Shown here: piece by piece, positions 16,774 to 24,921 of the stretch
How the letters are laid out: each line of letters begins with the position of its first letter
Numbering within the stretch: position 1 is the stretch's first letter
Origin: Rhizomicrobium sp.
GTDB taxonomy: Bacteria; Pseudomonadota; Alphaproteobacteria; Micropepsales; Micropepsaceae
Assembly (NCBI GenBank): GCA_037200385.1
Contig: JBBCGL010000001.1
Coordinates: forward strand, 1,736,001-1,800,000
Length of the DNA stretch: 64,000 bases
Direction: 5' to 3'
Position numbers and translations under genes: made by a program
Notes under the pieces: model-generated
Told to the model about the DNA's origin: nothing
The model's input: only the letters and a program-made list of their open reading frames with translations
Databases searched by the model: none

Positions 16774-16864
16774 GGACAGGTGGCCGAGTGGTTTAAGGCG
16801 CACGCCTGGAAAGTGTGTAACGGTTAATAGCCGTTCGAGGGTTCGAATCCCTCCCTGTCCGCCA
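16774..16864 (+). tRNA. tRNA-Ser (anticodon GGA)
   Basis: Acceptor stem GGACAGG (16774-16780) pairs with CCTGTCC (16854-16860). The discriminator G is followed by an encoded CCA (16862-16864). The anticodon loop CTGGAAA has anticodon GGA at 16808-16810. The long variable arm (around AACGGTTAATAGCCGTT) is typical of class II tRNA-Ser, and the T-loop reads GGTTCGAATCC. A serine recombinase gene on the opposite strand runs into it from the 3' side. Confidence 0.97.
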
Positions 16865-18478
16865 CTTCAGTACCGAACTGCGAACGCCGGGCGTAGCCGA
16901 TTTTACGCCTGCCGCCGCGGTGAGAGTCCGGAGCAGATCGCTCTTCGATCCCATGATGCGAACTTCGCTCGCGGCGACCTCCACGCGCTGCGCGAGGGCG
17001 CGAAGATGGTCGCGGCGGTAGCCGCCACCGGGCAATCGGATGCGCGTCCTGGCGGCATTGGCAAAGCCTTTGAGCAGCGCCGGTGTGATGGCGGCGCCTG
17101 CACCTTCCAAACTAACCTTGGCGCGTTCCGCGTCGTTCCGGGACTGATCCCGCACGGCTTTGAGACCGGCAATTCGGTCCTTGAGCGCCGGGTCGTCCAG
17201 ATCGGCAATCCCGGATTCGATGGCGTCATAGAGGCGTTTGAGGCGTAGCTCCGTTTCGGCAGCGCGTTTGTTCAGTTCGGCGATGTGCTCGCGGCGGCGT
17301 TCGGTGCGCTCCTGGCGCCGGTCCAGAAGCGAGGCGAGGACTTCTTCGAGGCGCTCGCTATCGAGCAGCCGATCCTCCAAATGGCGGGCAACCAGATCGT
17401 CCAGCTTCTCCATCGGGATCGACCGGCCCTTGCAGCCGGTCTCGCCCTGCCGGGCTTTGATCGAGCAGGTGTAATACCGATAGCGCCCGCCCTTCCCGGT
17501 CCTCAGCGTCATGGCGCCGCCGCAGTCGGCGCAAAAGCAGATGCCAGTAAGCAGCGTTGGGCCGCTCACCACGCGGGCGGGAATCACCTTTGGATTGCGC
17601 GCGCGCAGATGCGCCTGCACGGCATCGAACGTGGCCTGATCGATGATCGGCGGGACGGGAACCGTCACCACCTCACTGATGGGCTTCAGCTCCTTGGACT
17701 TGGAGCGCTTGTTGAACTCGTGCGCGCCGGCATAGGTGCGGCGGGTCAGGATACGGTGGACCTGCCCAACACCCCACCGGCCACCGTCGCGGGTGAAGAT
17801 GCGGTGTGTGTTCAGATAGGAGACGATCTTCTTCACACCGAGAGGGCCGCACGTTCCATCCCCTTCCAGGAAGAGCCGATAGATCAGCCGGACCGTATCG
17901 GCATGGAGCGGATCGACCTCCAGCTTCTTCTTGGTCTTGGCACCGCGCTGTTCGGCCGCGACCACCCGATAGCCGATAGGCGGCAGCGAGCCGTTCCAGA
18001 AGCCCTGCCGGGCATTCTCCTTCAGGGCGCGCAGGACATGCTTGGCGTTCTCCTTGGACTGGTACTCATCGAACAGCGCCATGATCTGGCGCATCATGAC
18101 GTGCATCGGATCGTCGCCCATCTCCTGTGTGATGGAGACGAGCCGGACGCCGTTCTTCGCAAGCCTGCGGACGTAGAACTCCAGCTCGAAGTGATCGCGG
18201 AAGAAACGCGAGAAGCTGTGAACGATGACGATGTCGAACGGCGATGGTTTGCTGGTTCCCGCTTCGATCATCTTCTGAAACTCTGGCCGCCGGTCGTTGG
18301 TCGCCGAGGCACCCGCTTCCACATAGGTCTCGACGAGCTGATAGCCGCGCGAATGGCAATAGGCTTCGCCCTGCCGCCGCTGGTCGGGAATGGACACGTC
18401 ATGCTCGGCCTGCCGGACGGTCGAGACACGCAAGTAAAGGGCTGCGCGGAGCGGCACGGTCCGTTGCGGTGCGTTCAT
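16793..18478 (-). CDS. Large serine recombinase ending inside the tRNA-Ser gene
   Basis: A 561-residue site-specific recombinase. The N-terminal resolvase/invertase domain (residues about 10-150) starts ALYLRVSTVRQ with the nucleophilic Ser and continues with DIVIVHSFSRFFRD. A recombinase domain, then a zinc-ribbon (CFCADCGGAM ... YTC.....GCKG) and a long coiled-coil follow, the usual order for phage or island integrases. The last 20 or so codons are antisense to tRNA-Ser and the TAA (16793-16795) lies in its D-arm, so the native C-terminus is probably shorter or set by the junction. This suggests attachment at the tRNA 3' end. A small gene precedes it by 11 bp. No second tRNA 3' copy is seen in the window. 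Confidence 0.9.
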   Translation of the reverse strand: MNAPQRTVPLRAALYLRVSTVRQAEHDVSIPDQRRQGEAYCHSRGYQLVETYVEAGASATNDRRPEFQKMIEAGTSKPSPFDIVIVHSFSRFFRDHFELEFYVRRLAKNGVRLVSITQEMGDDPMHVMMRQIMALFDEYQSKENAKHVLRALKENARQGFWNGSLPPIGYRVVAAEQRGAKTKKKLEVDPLHADTVRLIYRLFLEGDGTCGPLGVKKIVSYLNTHRIFTRDGGRWGVGQVHRILTRRTYAGAHEFNKRSKSKELKPISEVVTVPVPPIIDQATFDAVQAHLRARNPKVIPARVVSGPTLLTGICFCADCGGAMTLRTGKGGRYRYYTCSIKARQGETGCKGRSIPMEKLDDLVARHLEDRLLDSERLEEVLASLLDRRQERTERRREHIAELNKRAAETELRLKRLYDAIESGIADLDDPALKDRIAGLKAVRDQSRNDAERAKVSLEGAGAAITPALLKGFANAARTRIRLPGGGYRRDHLRALAQRVEVAASEVRIMGSKSDLLRTLTAAAGVKSATPGVRSSVLKWRTGRDSNPRTAINRYTLSRRAP

Positions 18479-18489
18479 GGTGTCACTCC

Positions 18490-18819
18490 TCAGATGGGTC
18501 CAAGCAGTTCGTCCAAAATATCACCAAACCAGGCTTCGAACACATCCACTTCGCGGTCCGTCACAGGCACGTGCTCCGGCCAGTCGTCGGTGACTGTCCA
18601 GGCCGACAGGTCGTGCGCTGGCGGGCGTCCGCTCCGCCGCGCCGGTGGTGCCGCGAAGTCGTAAAGATCGTCGGGAAGGATGCCACGCCGCGAGAGCGTC
18701 CGGGTGTTCCGGAGCGGCGAATCTTTTGGCGGTTGGCGGCGCTCGGACATGAGCCAAGCGTCGCGCCATCGCGGCCAAAGCAGAATGGCCGATTCATGCG
18801 CCACGGTGCGGTTCGCCAT
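18490..18819 (-). CDS. Small recombinase-associated protein, unknown function
   Basis: A 109-residue protein from ATG 18819 (a frame extending to 18963 is possible). It is rich in Arg, Pro and Trp in the middle and acidic at its C-terminus (DREVDVFEAWFGDILDELLG). It ends 11 bp before the recombinase start, so both are likely cotranscribed; small proteins in this position may act as recombination accessory factors, which is a guess. I recognise no domain. Confidence 0.55.
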   Translation of the reverse strand: MANRTVAHESAILLWPRWRDAWLMSERRQPPKDSPLRNTRTLSRRGILPDDLYDFAAPPARRSGRPPAHDLSAWTVTDDWPEHVPVTDREVDVFEAWFGDILDELLGPI

Positions 18820-19360
18820 CGCGGCGAGCCATCGCACAAAATCGCACGTTTGGAGGGATGGCTGGCATCTAAGCCTTTGAGTATCAGCGGCAAGTGTGGC
18901 GCGCGGCTGGCTGCAAGCGTCGCATCGGTCGCCGTAAACCTCTGTAGCAGAACCACAATCCACGACCCGCTAAGGACGCTTTTATCTCGCAGTCCAAAAA
19001 TTTCTATATTCCGACACTCGCATGTTGGGGTCAGCGCGTTCCGATTCGGCACTGCATGTGCCGCCGAGAAGTCTAAACGATCACAAAAATTGGGTGGCCA
19101 ACACGCCTATTCGTTGCAGAAGACATGACGACCGGCGCGCCAAATCCACGTGCCAAGCCTAGATTCCAATGGGGATTAGGCGTGGAATTCAAGCTACTGA
19201 CGCGCCCGGTTCATGCTCACCGCTGTAATCCCGATGCGGCGATTTCGCGCCTCAATCGGCCAAAAATTGGCGATCAATGTGGTGACCAAGACCAGCTCAG
19301 GCGTGCGGTGTTTGCACTCCTGCAAGTAGAATACGGCGCCGGCCCGCTCACAGGCCCACC
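18820..19360. other. Gene-free stretch inside the island
   Basis: About 540 bp between the small recombinase-associated gene and the stop of the HEPN gene. Base composition is less GC-rich than the core genome. It should contain the promoter of the recombinase pair. Short open frames exist on both strands, but none has coding character I trust. Confidence 0.45.
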
Positions 19361-20062
19361 TCACAAGCTCTCAGGGTGCAAAGCGCGAGCCGCCATTTGA
19401 TCAACCTGCTGCCCAACGAACGCGACAAGCAAGCGGAAAGCTAAAAAGCAGTGCGTGATGAACGCATCTTCGATCACCAGCTCATGCCGATCAACCGTTA
19501 TGCCGCGCGCCACAAGCTGGTTCTTGTCGGACGCGGTGATCGACTCTGAACTTCCATTCTCATGCACGAGAATATTCCGGACTCTGACGAGTACCTGAAG
19601 TTCAGACCAATTATCTGGCGGAAACTCGAACCTTCCATAGCGTTCAAGAAACTTCTTTCGCTTGGTCCATTTGTCGCCAGCCAATTCGTCGGACCGAAAT
19701 ACGACGTTGTGCTCGCCGAGGATTGTGGTCACCTTTTTGCAAGCTTTGGCAAGATACATTTCCAATAACGACGCCATATAGATGACATCTGCGTAACGGA
19801 TCCTCTTTATGTGGTATTCAGCGACAAGCCACCCCGCGTTGTCGGCACTCGCGTCTGTTTGTCCGGCGTCGATCTGTTCATTTACAAACGCACGCTCCTC
19901 CGCGAGCATCCGCTCTATCACCTTCCCATTTTCATGCACGTACCACTCGAACAGGGACAGCTCATCGGCGTCTAGAATCTCTTCTCCCCTCATCTGTTCC
20001 AGCAGTTCCTGCCGCCACTTGTGCGCGAGGTGCGGCGGTAAGTCGCCAGCGGACGTTGCCAT
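19361..20062 (-). CDS. HEPN-domain protein, candidate RNase
   Basis: A 233-residue soluble protein. R162-NILV-H167 (RNILVH, followed by ENG) is the Rx4-6H motif that forms the ribonuclease site in HEPN proteins. The preceding helix MASLLEMYLAKACKKV fits the first helix of that fold. HEPN proteins occur as toxins and in phage-defence systems. The chosen ATG is at 20062; the longer frame to 20188 lacks similarity. It is last in a minus-strand operon after the Sel1-repeat protein (109 bp gap). RNase activity is inferred from the motif only. Confidence 0.7.
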   Translation of the reverse strand: MATSAGDLPPHLAHKWRQELLEQMRGEEILDADELSLFEWYVHENGKVIERMLAEERAFVNEQIDAGQTDASADNAGWLVAEYHIKRIRYADVIYMASLLEMYLAKACKKVTTILGEHNVVFRSDELAGDKWTKRKKFLERYGRFEFPPDNWSELQVLVRVRNILVHENGSSESITASDKNQLVARGITVDRHELVIEDAFITHCFLAFRLLVAFVGQQVDQMAARALHPESL

Positions 20063-20171
20063 TTTCTGATCTCCCCATCCCTTGAAATGCCACTCGAAGA
20101 TTGAGACCGGCTGCACCAAAAGGGGAAGGTGTTCCTGTATGCTATTTGCCGCGCGTCGGCGCACGGAGCCT

Positions 20172-22229
20172 CTATTCCGCGCTCTCAAGCCATGCCACTA
20201 TTTCGGCGCCATTCTGCGACAGCGGATCACCGGCAAAGTCGAATCCTCCTAAGCGGTCCTTGGCCGGCTTGTGGCCTTGGGCTGCGGCTTTGCTATACCA
20301 CCGCCTGGCTTCGTCACGATCCCACGGAGCGCCTCGGCCGCCCGAATAAATCTCTGCAAGCTCATATTGCGCGTTGGCGTAGCCTTGCTCCCCGGCACTG
20401 CGGAACAATTTTGCGGCGCGTTCATGATCCTTCGGTATCCATTTTCCCTCGCGGCACATGATCGCGAGCTGATACTGCGCTTGAGCGTGCCCCTGTGCAG
20501 CGGCCTTCCCATACCAGTCCGCGGATTCGACGTATTTCTGCGCGGGGATCATGCTTGTAAGTTCACCTATTTTTGCAGCGCCTTGGAGTAGGTCCGTTAT
20601 TGCGTCGCCGGACCTTACAAGCAGCGCCGCCGGTACTTCCACGTGTAGCAGCGCGCGTCCGAGTTCGTATTGCGCAATCGCGTCCCCTGATTCAGCAGCC
20701 TTGCGATAATAGTATTCTGATTGATTACGGTCCCGAGAAACGCCCTCGCCTTCTTCGTACATCCCGCCAAGCTGACGCGCGGCGGGCGCGAAGCCCTGGC
20801 GTGCTGCTTTTTGCAACCACTCTCCACCAAGATGGAATTGCGCTTTCATGTCCCCTGCTTCAGCGGCCTGACGGAACTCGCTCATGAGTTCCTCTTGAGG
20901 CTCCTTCGCCGATACTTCGCGCATACCGTCGATTGCGCGCCGGGCCAATTCCCATCCGGATTCCGCGGCACCACAGAGCCATGCCGCTGCCTCGGCACGA
21001 GTCGCCGGCCAGAAGTGAATGCGCCCTTCGTAACTGCCTGCGTCCTCCTTGCGCCAGCGAAGCCGCTGAGCCGCCAAGCGATACCATTTGCCACCTTCGG
21101 CGAAGTTCTGCGGCACGCCGTCACCGACAGCGTACATATGACCGAGTCTGTTTTCGGGCTCGCCGCGCCACGATGATCCTTGTTCCGCTGCTGCTCGGTA
21201 CCATCGCGCAGCTTCGGCGAGATTTTGCGGAACACCTTTGCCTATCGTGCAAATGTCGCCCAGTTCGACCTGGGCGTGCGCTACGCCTTGTTCGGCCGCT
21301 CTGCGATACCATGTGGCACCCTCAACGGGGTCGTGCAGCTTGGCTTCTTTCAAGCCCGCCGGGGCAAAGTCGGGGGAATTATGCAGAATTTCGCTGGCAA
21401 AAATGGACGCGAGCTGCGATTGGGCTCCGGCATGCCCGGCTTCGGCGGCAAGCCGGTACCACTTGACCGCCTCTATCGCCTGCTCTGCCGAATCCAGACC
21501 TGATATGTGACCGAGCACGTACTGCGCACCAGCATGGCCATTCTCCGCGGCGGTATGCAGCCATTTGATCGCTTCCTCACGGCCTTCCTTGCGTGCCAAG
21601 TCTCCCTGTTGGAGCTGCGTTTGTAGGTCTTCCTCCAGGTTTCTGGGTCCGCCTTTCGATGCCCAACGGCCCGTGGCATAGAGATAGGCAAGATTGAATT
21701 GCGCACGCGTATCGCCGCGCAGGGCGGCTTCTCGCCACCACTTCACCGCCTCATCGTAAGTTGGCGCATCTTCGTCAACCTTTGTGTCTTGCGACAAGGC
21801 GAAGGCGAGCTGGAACTGCGCCGCGCGATCGCCTTGTTCAGCTTTTTGCCGAAGCGCAGCGAAGTCCCGTGGAAGCCGAAGTGCGCGGTAAAAATCAGTG
21901 TAGCTTTGGGGACTATCGAGGGTGTTACCAAGCACGGCCATGTTCCATGCCGCGCGCGCCAGCCAGGCACCGGCTTGGGTGTGGCGTTCGGCTTGCGCAA
22001 GGTCGGGGCCAAGGGGATCGGCGCCGTGGATTAGCAAGGCGTCAACGCCTCTTTGCATGTCCGCGGCGTTCAATGTGAACCTATCGGCGTCAAGCAGTGT
22101 CCTGCCGGGCTGTGCTATAGCCGACGCGAGAACCTCCGCGATTTCACGGGTGAGCTTGGCATGCACGGCCGCCACAACTGCGGCGTCGTGGGCAGCATGT
22201 TCACGGGCACTGCGCTTGAAACCGAACAC
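20172..22229 (-). CDS. Sel1-like repeat protein
   Basis: A 685-residue protein with roughly twelve Sel1-like repeats of about 36 residues, each with the pattern A..WY..AA..G...AQ..LG.....G (for example EAVKWYRLAAEAGHAGAQSQLAS and RRWYSKAAAQGHKPAKDRLGG). The first 100 residues are a different alpha-helical domain. No signal peptide is seen, so a cytosolic scaffold is likely. Sel1 repeats mediate protein binding and also appear in bacterial immunity loci. It lies between two HEPN-type genes, 23 bp after the first, all on the minus strand, within the recombinase-bearing island. Confidence 0.85.
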   Translation of the reverse strand: MFGFKRSAREHAAHDAAVVAAVHAKLTREIAEVLASAIAQPGRTLLDADRFTLNAADMQRGVDALLIHGADPLGPDLAQAERHTQAGAWLARAAWNMAVLGNTLDSPQSYTDFYRALRLPRDFAALRQKAEQGDRAAQFQLAFALSQDTKVDEDAPTYDEAVKWWREAALRGDTRAQFNLAYLYATGRWASKGGPRNLEEDLQTQLQQGDLARKEGREEAIKWLHTAAENGHAGAQYVLGHISGLDSAEQAIEAVKWYRLAAEAGHAGAQSQLASIFASEILHNSPDFAPAGLKEAKLHDPVEGATWYRRAAEQGVAHAQVELGDICTIGKGVPQNLAEAARWYRAAAEQGSSWRGEPENRLGHMYAVGDGVPQNFAEGGKWYRLAAQRLRWRKEDAGSYEGRIHFWPATRAEAAAWLCGAAESGWELARRAIDGMREVSAKEPQEELMSEFRQAAEAGDMKAQFHLGGEWLQKAARQGFAPAARQLGGMYEEGEGVSRDRNQSEYYYRKAAESGDAIAQYELGRALLHVEVPAALLVRSGDAITDLLQGAAKIGELTSMIPAQKYVESADWYGKAAAQGHAQAQYQLAIMCREGKWIPKDHERAAKLFRSAGEQGYANAQYELAEIYSGGRGAPWDRDEARRWYSKAAAQGHKPAKDRLGGFDFAGDPLSQNGAEIVAWLESAE

Positions 22230-22252
22230 GGGATTCTCCTATCGCGGCTTAA

Positions 22253-22693
22253 TCATTCCGGCAGTAATTCGGGCAACTGGTCTGCGATGCTCAACAGGTG
22301 TTGATTGGTGACGGTAAGCGTCTCCTGAACGTCCGGCAGCACCTCAACATCGATGGGCGCCATATAGCGAAAGTTGTGGTCCCGATGATAAGGTCCGATC
22401 CTATCAACTAATGCCATCACGGCTTGACTCGGATGGGTGAGGTCGAGAGCGCATGCTGCATCTATGGCTCTGTGCAGATCGTGTCCTATAGCGCGACATT
22501 TCTTGTCGGTTCCGCCGCTATGGATGATGTAGGCTTTCAACGACAATTCGAGCGCATATCCGGTGTTGGCGAAGAACGGCGGCCATGGAAAGTCGCGTTC
22601 AACGCCGCAACTCGCGATGCGCTTAGCGGCCAAATGGAATCCCATCGCGTTACCCAGGAGCAGCGTCGCGAGCTGCCTGCTTTCGTCAGCCAT
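22253..22693 (-). CDS. Small HEPN-like helical protein
   Basis: A 146-residue all-helical protein. FANTGYALELSLKAYIIHSG followed by CRAIGHDLHRAIDAAC resembles the HEPN-like pattern (long helix ending in LK-Y-h-h---G, then G-H-D-L). The canonical Rx4-6H is not exact (R67 and H71 give Rx3H), so a non-catalytic or antitoxin-type relative is equally possible. It is the first gene of the HEPN-like / Sel1 / HEPN operon and its stop is 23 bp before the Sel1 start. The promoter should lie in 22694-23048. Confidence 0.55.
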   Translation of the reverse strand: MADESRQLATLLLGNAMGFHLAAKRIASCGVERDFPWPPFFANTGYALELSLKAYIIHSGGTDKKCRAIGHDLHRAIDAACALDLTHPSQAVMALVDRIGPYHRDHNFRYMAPIDVEVLPDVQETLTVTNQHLLSIADQLPELLPE

Positions 22694-22905
22694 CCCGTCA
22701 GAATATCGCCCACGCGTTAAGCCTTTCTTGAGACATGGCGTCCGAAATCGGGAAAATCACACGCGAGGCCAGACGGCAAAAGGAGGTGCATCGTAGACTG
22801 CGTAGCGTTGGACTTTTCCCGACTGCGTCCGGACATCGCAGGGATACGAAATCATAGGGCTATAGCGTAGACATAGTGCTCATCATCGTCGGTCGCGGCC
22901 CGCCA

Positions 22906-22985
22906 TCCGCCTTCGCCGAAGCTCCGGCGGACGAGGTGAGCCAACCCCGCGGTGGATGCCCTCCGAAGCCTTGGCGTAGGAGGGC
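22906..22985. repeat. Two GC-rich hairpins in the island flank
   Basis: TCCGCC (22906) ... GGCGGA (22931) encloses TTCGCCGAAGC-type sequence. GCCCTCC (22958-22964) pairs with GGAGGGC (22979-22985). Both look like dispersed intergenic palindromes. They lie in the 355-bp gene-free gap between the HEPN-like operon start and the alkB stop, near the presumed right end of the island. Nothing else is recognisable in the gap. Confidence 0.5.
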
Positions 22986-23048
22986 CGGGGAATATCCGCT
23001 TTCGGTGCCCAATCCTCCGCCATCGATTCCGGCTGCGGCCTCGCGGGG

Positions 23049-23639
23049 CTACGCCTTGGTCGGGGCGCCCGCGAAATTCCGGAAGGTCACCGAGTAGCGC
23101 AGCGCCGCCACCGGCGGGACGCTGTGCTCCCAGACGTGCCGCGCCGCGCCGCGCAGCAGATAGGCCGAGCGCGGCGCGACCGGCAGCGCGGCGCGCTCCC
23201 AGCCGGGGCCTCGGCGGCGGCGCAGGCGCAGGGTGCAGTCGGCAAGAAACGAGAGCGCGACGACGTCGTCGAACATCGGCTTGTCGCGGTGCCAGCCGAT
23301 GCCGGCTCCCGCAGCGTATTCGGTGACGAGGGCCTGCTGCAGGCCGGCGGCGGGCAGGCCGGCGAAAGCGCCGGCCGTCTCGCGCAAGGGCAGCAGGAAA
23401 TCGGGGATCGGCACGCTCTCCCGCAGCGCATGGCCGGCATAGTCGTAGCGCCAGCCGAAGGAAACGATGCGCCGCTTGCCGAGATAGCCGTGGAACTCGA
23501 ATGGCTTGAACGGCAGCGCGGCGAACCGCGCGGCATAGGCTCTCTCCTCGGACGGCGAGAGCACGGCTTCGCGGTAGCGCAAGCCGTCGGGCTGAGGGGC
23601 GGGCGCGGCGAAGAGATCGGGCTGGTGCTTGGCGGCCAT
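23049..23639 (-). CDS. AlkB-like Fe(II)/2-oxoglutarate dioxygenase
   Basis: A 196-residue oxidative demethylase family member, likely repairing alkylated bases in DNA or RNA. The iron ligands are H117-R-D119 (GWHRDKPMF) and H172 (WEHS), and the 2-oxoglutarate/substrate Arg pair is R181...R187 (RYSVTFR). FGWRYDYAG is the usual substrate-lid region. An IS630-type element begins 2 bp upstream of the ATG, so the original promoter and leader have been pushed 1.18 kb away. The only ribosome-binding candidate is AGGA formed by the element's terminal repeat. The coding sequence itself is intact. Confidence 0.9.
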   Translation of the reverse strand: MAAKHQPDLFAAPAPQPDGLRYREAVLSPSEERAYAARFAALPFKPFEFHGYLGKRRIVSFGWRYDYAGHALRESVPIPDFLLPLRETAGAFAGLPAAGLQQALVTEYAAGAGIGWHRDKPMFDDVVALSFLADCTLRLRRRRGPGWERAALPVAPRSAYLLRGAARHVWEHSVPPVAALRYSVTFRNFAGAPTKA

Positions 23640-23641
23640 CC

Positions 23642-24821
23642 TAGTGTCCTGATCGAGAAGTTTCTGAGATCATGTCTGAGTGATTCGGAGGGCATGATGG
23701 ATGGGCAAGCCTGCACCCGCGATTGAGTTGAGCGCGCCGGAACGGCGAGAGCTTGAGGGATTGGCGCGGCGGCGCAAGACGGGACAGGGACTGGCGCGTC
23801 GTGCGCAAATTGTCCTGATGGCGGCGGACGGAGTTGAGAACCAAGTCATCGCGGAGCGGCTTGGGGCGAGCCAGAACACGGTGGGATCGTGGCGTCGGCG
23901 CTATGCGGCCAAGCGCCTGGAGGGGCTTTACGACGAGCCGCGTCCGGGCGCACCGCGCCAGATCGGTGACGACGAGATTGCCGAGACGATCCGTCTGACG
24001 CTGGAGGCGGCACCGGCGAACGCGACCCATTGGAGCTTGCGCTCGATGGCGCGGGCGGTTGGTCATGCGCCCTCGACGATCCACCGCATCTGGCAGGCCT
24101 TCGGTCTTCAGCCGCACCGCAGCGAGACCTTCAAGCTCTCCGGCGACCCGCTGTTTGTGGAGAAGGTTCGCGACATCGTCGGCCTTTATCTCGCTCCGCC
24201 GGAGCGGGCGCTGGTTCTGTGCGTCGACGAGAAGAGCCAAATCCAGGCGCTGGATCGCACGCAACCCTTGCTGCCGATGCGGCCCGGACAAGCCGAGCGG
24301 CGCAGTCACGACTATACCCGCCACGGAACCTTGTCGCTGTTCGCGGCCCTCGATACGGCAAGCGGAACGGTGATCGGCAAATGCTTCGCGCGCCATCGCG
24401 GCAGCGAGTTCTTGAAGTTCCTGCGCGAGATCGAGGCCAATGTCCCGGACGATCTCGACATCCACCTGGTGATGGACAACTACGCCACGCACAAGACGCC
24501 GGCGATCCGCCGCTGGCTGGCCAAGCGTGTGCGCTGGCATGTCCACTTCACGCCCACTTCCGCCTCTTGGATCAATCAGGTCGAACGCTTCTTCGCCGAT
24601 CTGAGCGAACGCAAAATCCGCCGTGGCGCCCACCGCTCGACGCGCCAGCTCGAAGCCGCGATCCGCGACTACATCAAATGCGTCAACGACGACCCAAAGC
24701 CCTTCCGGTGGACAAAGACCGCAGACGACATCCTGGCCTCCATCAAGCGCTTCTGTCTCGCAACCCTGAAGATCGCCAACTACCAAGCCAAAAACGCTAG
24801 AACTTCTGAATCAGGACACTA
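23642..24821 (+). mobile_element. IS630-family insertion sequence
   Basis: About 1.18 kb bounded by TA dinucleotides (23642-23643 and 24820-24821), the target duplicated by IS630/Tc1-type elements. The termini are inverted repeats: left starts GTGTCCTGATCGAGAAGTTT, right read inward starts GTGTCCTGATTCAGAAGTT. It carries one intact transposase gene. It lies 2 bp upstream of the alkB start codon. Confidence 0.93.
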
Positions 24822-24822
24822 G
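23701..24822 (+). CDS. IS630-family transposase
   Basis: A 373-residue DDE transposase in a single frame. N-terminal helix-turn-helix regions (residues about 15-70 and 95-125, with [20 protein letters not shown]) bind the terminal repeats. The catalytic core has VDEKSQ (first Asp), VMDNYATHK (second Asp) and [10 protein letters not shown] (Glu). GGAGGG precedes the start region. The TAG stop (24820-24822) consists of the duplicated target TA plus the first flanking base G, so termination depends on the insertion site. The gene appears intact and possibly active. Confidence 0.93.
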   Translation: MGKPAPAIELSAPERRELEGLARRRKTGQGLARRAQIVLMAADGVENQVIAERLGASQNTVGSWRRRYAAKRLEGLYDEPRPGAPRQIGDDEIAETIRLTLEAAPANATHWSLRSMARAVGHAPSTIHRIWQAFGLQPHRSETFKLSGDPLFVEKVRDIVGLYLAPPERALVLCVDEKSQIQALDRTQPLLPMRPGQAERRSHDYTRHGTLSLFAALDTASGTVIGKCFARHRGSEFLKFLREIEANVPDDLDIHLVMDNYATHKTPAIRRWLAKRVRWHVHFTPTSASWINQVERFFADLSERKIRRGAHRSTRQLEAAIRDYIKCVNDDPKPFRWTKTADDILASIKRFCLATLKIANYQAKNARTSESGH

Positions 24823-24921
24823 AGTCCGTTGCTTTCAAGTTGATGCAACCCAACCCTGTGCCATGGGTGGCTCCATCCGATCACAACAGACTCCAGACGG
24901 TACTGAAAGATATCTTGTGCA

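Noticed and set aside
16793-16861. Final 20 or so residues of the recombinase as a functional domain
   Set aside because: They are the antisense translation of tRNA-Ser (..GRDSNPRT..), a well-known artefact of genes abutting tRNAs; I keep the frame but do not read function into this tail.
19125-19400. 91-codon plus-strand frame in the island
   Set aside because: No ribosome binding site, no recognisable composition, and it overlaps the end of the HEPN gene on the other strand.
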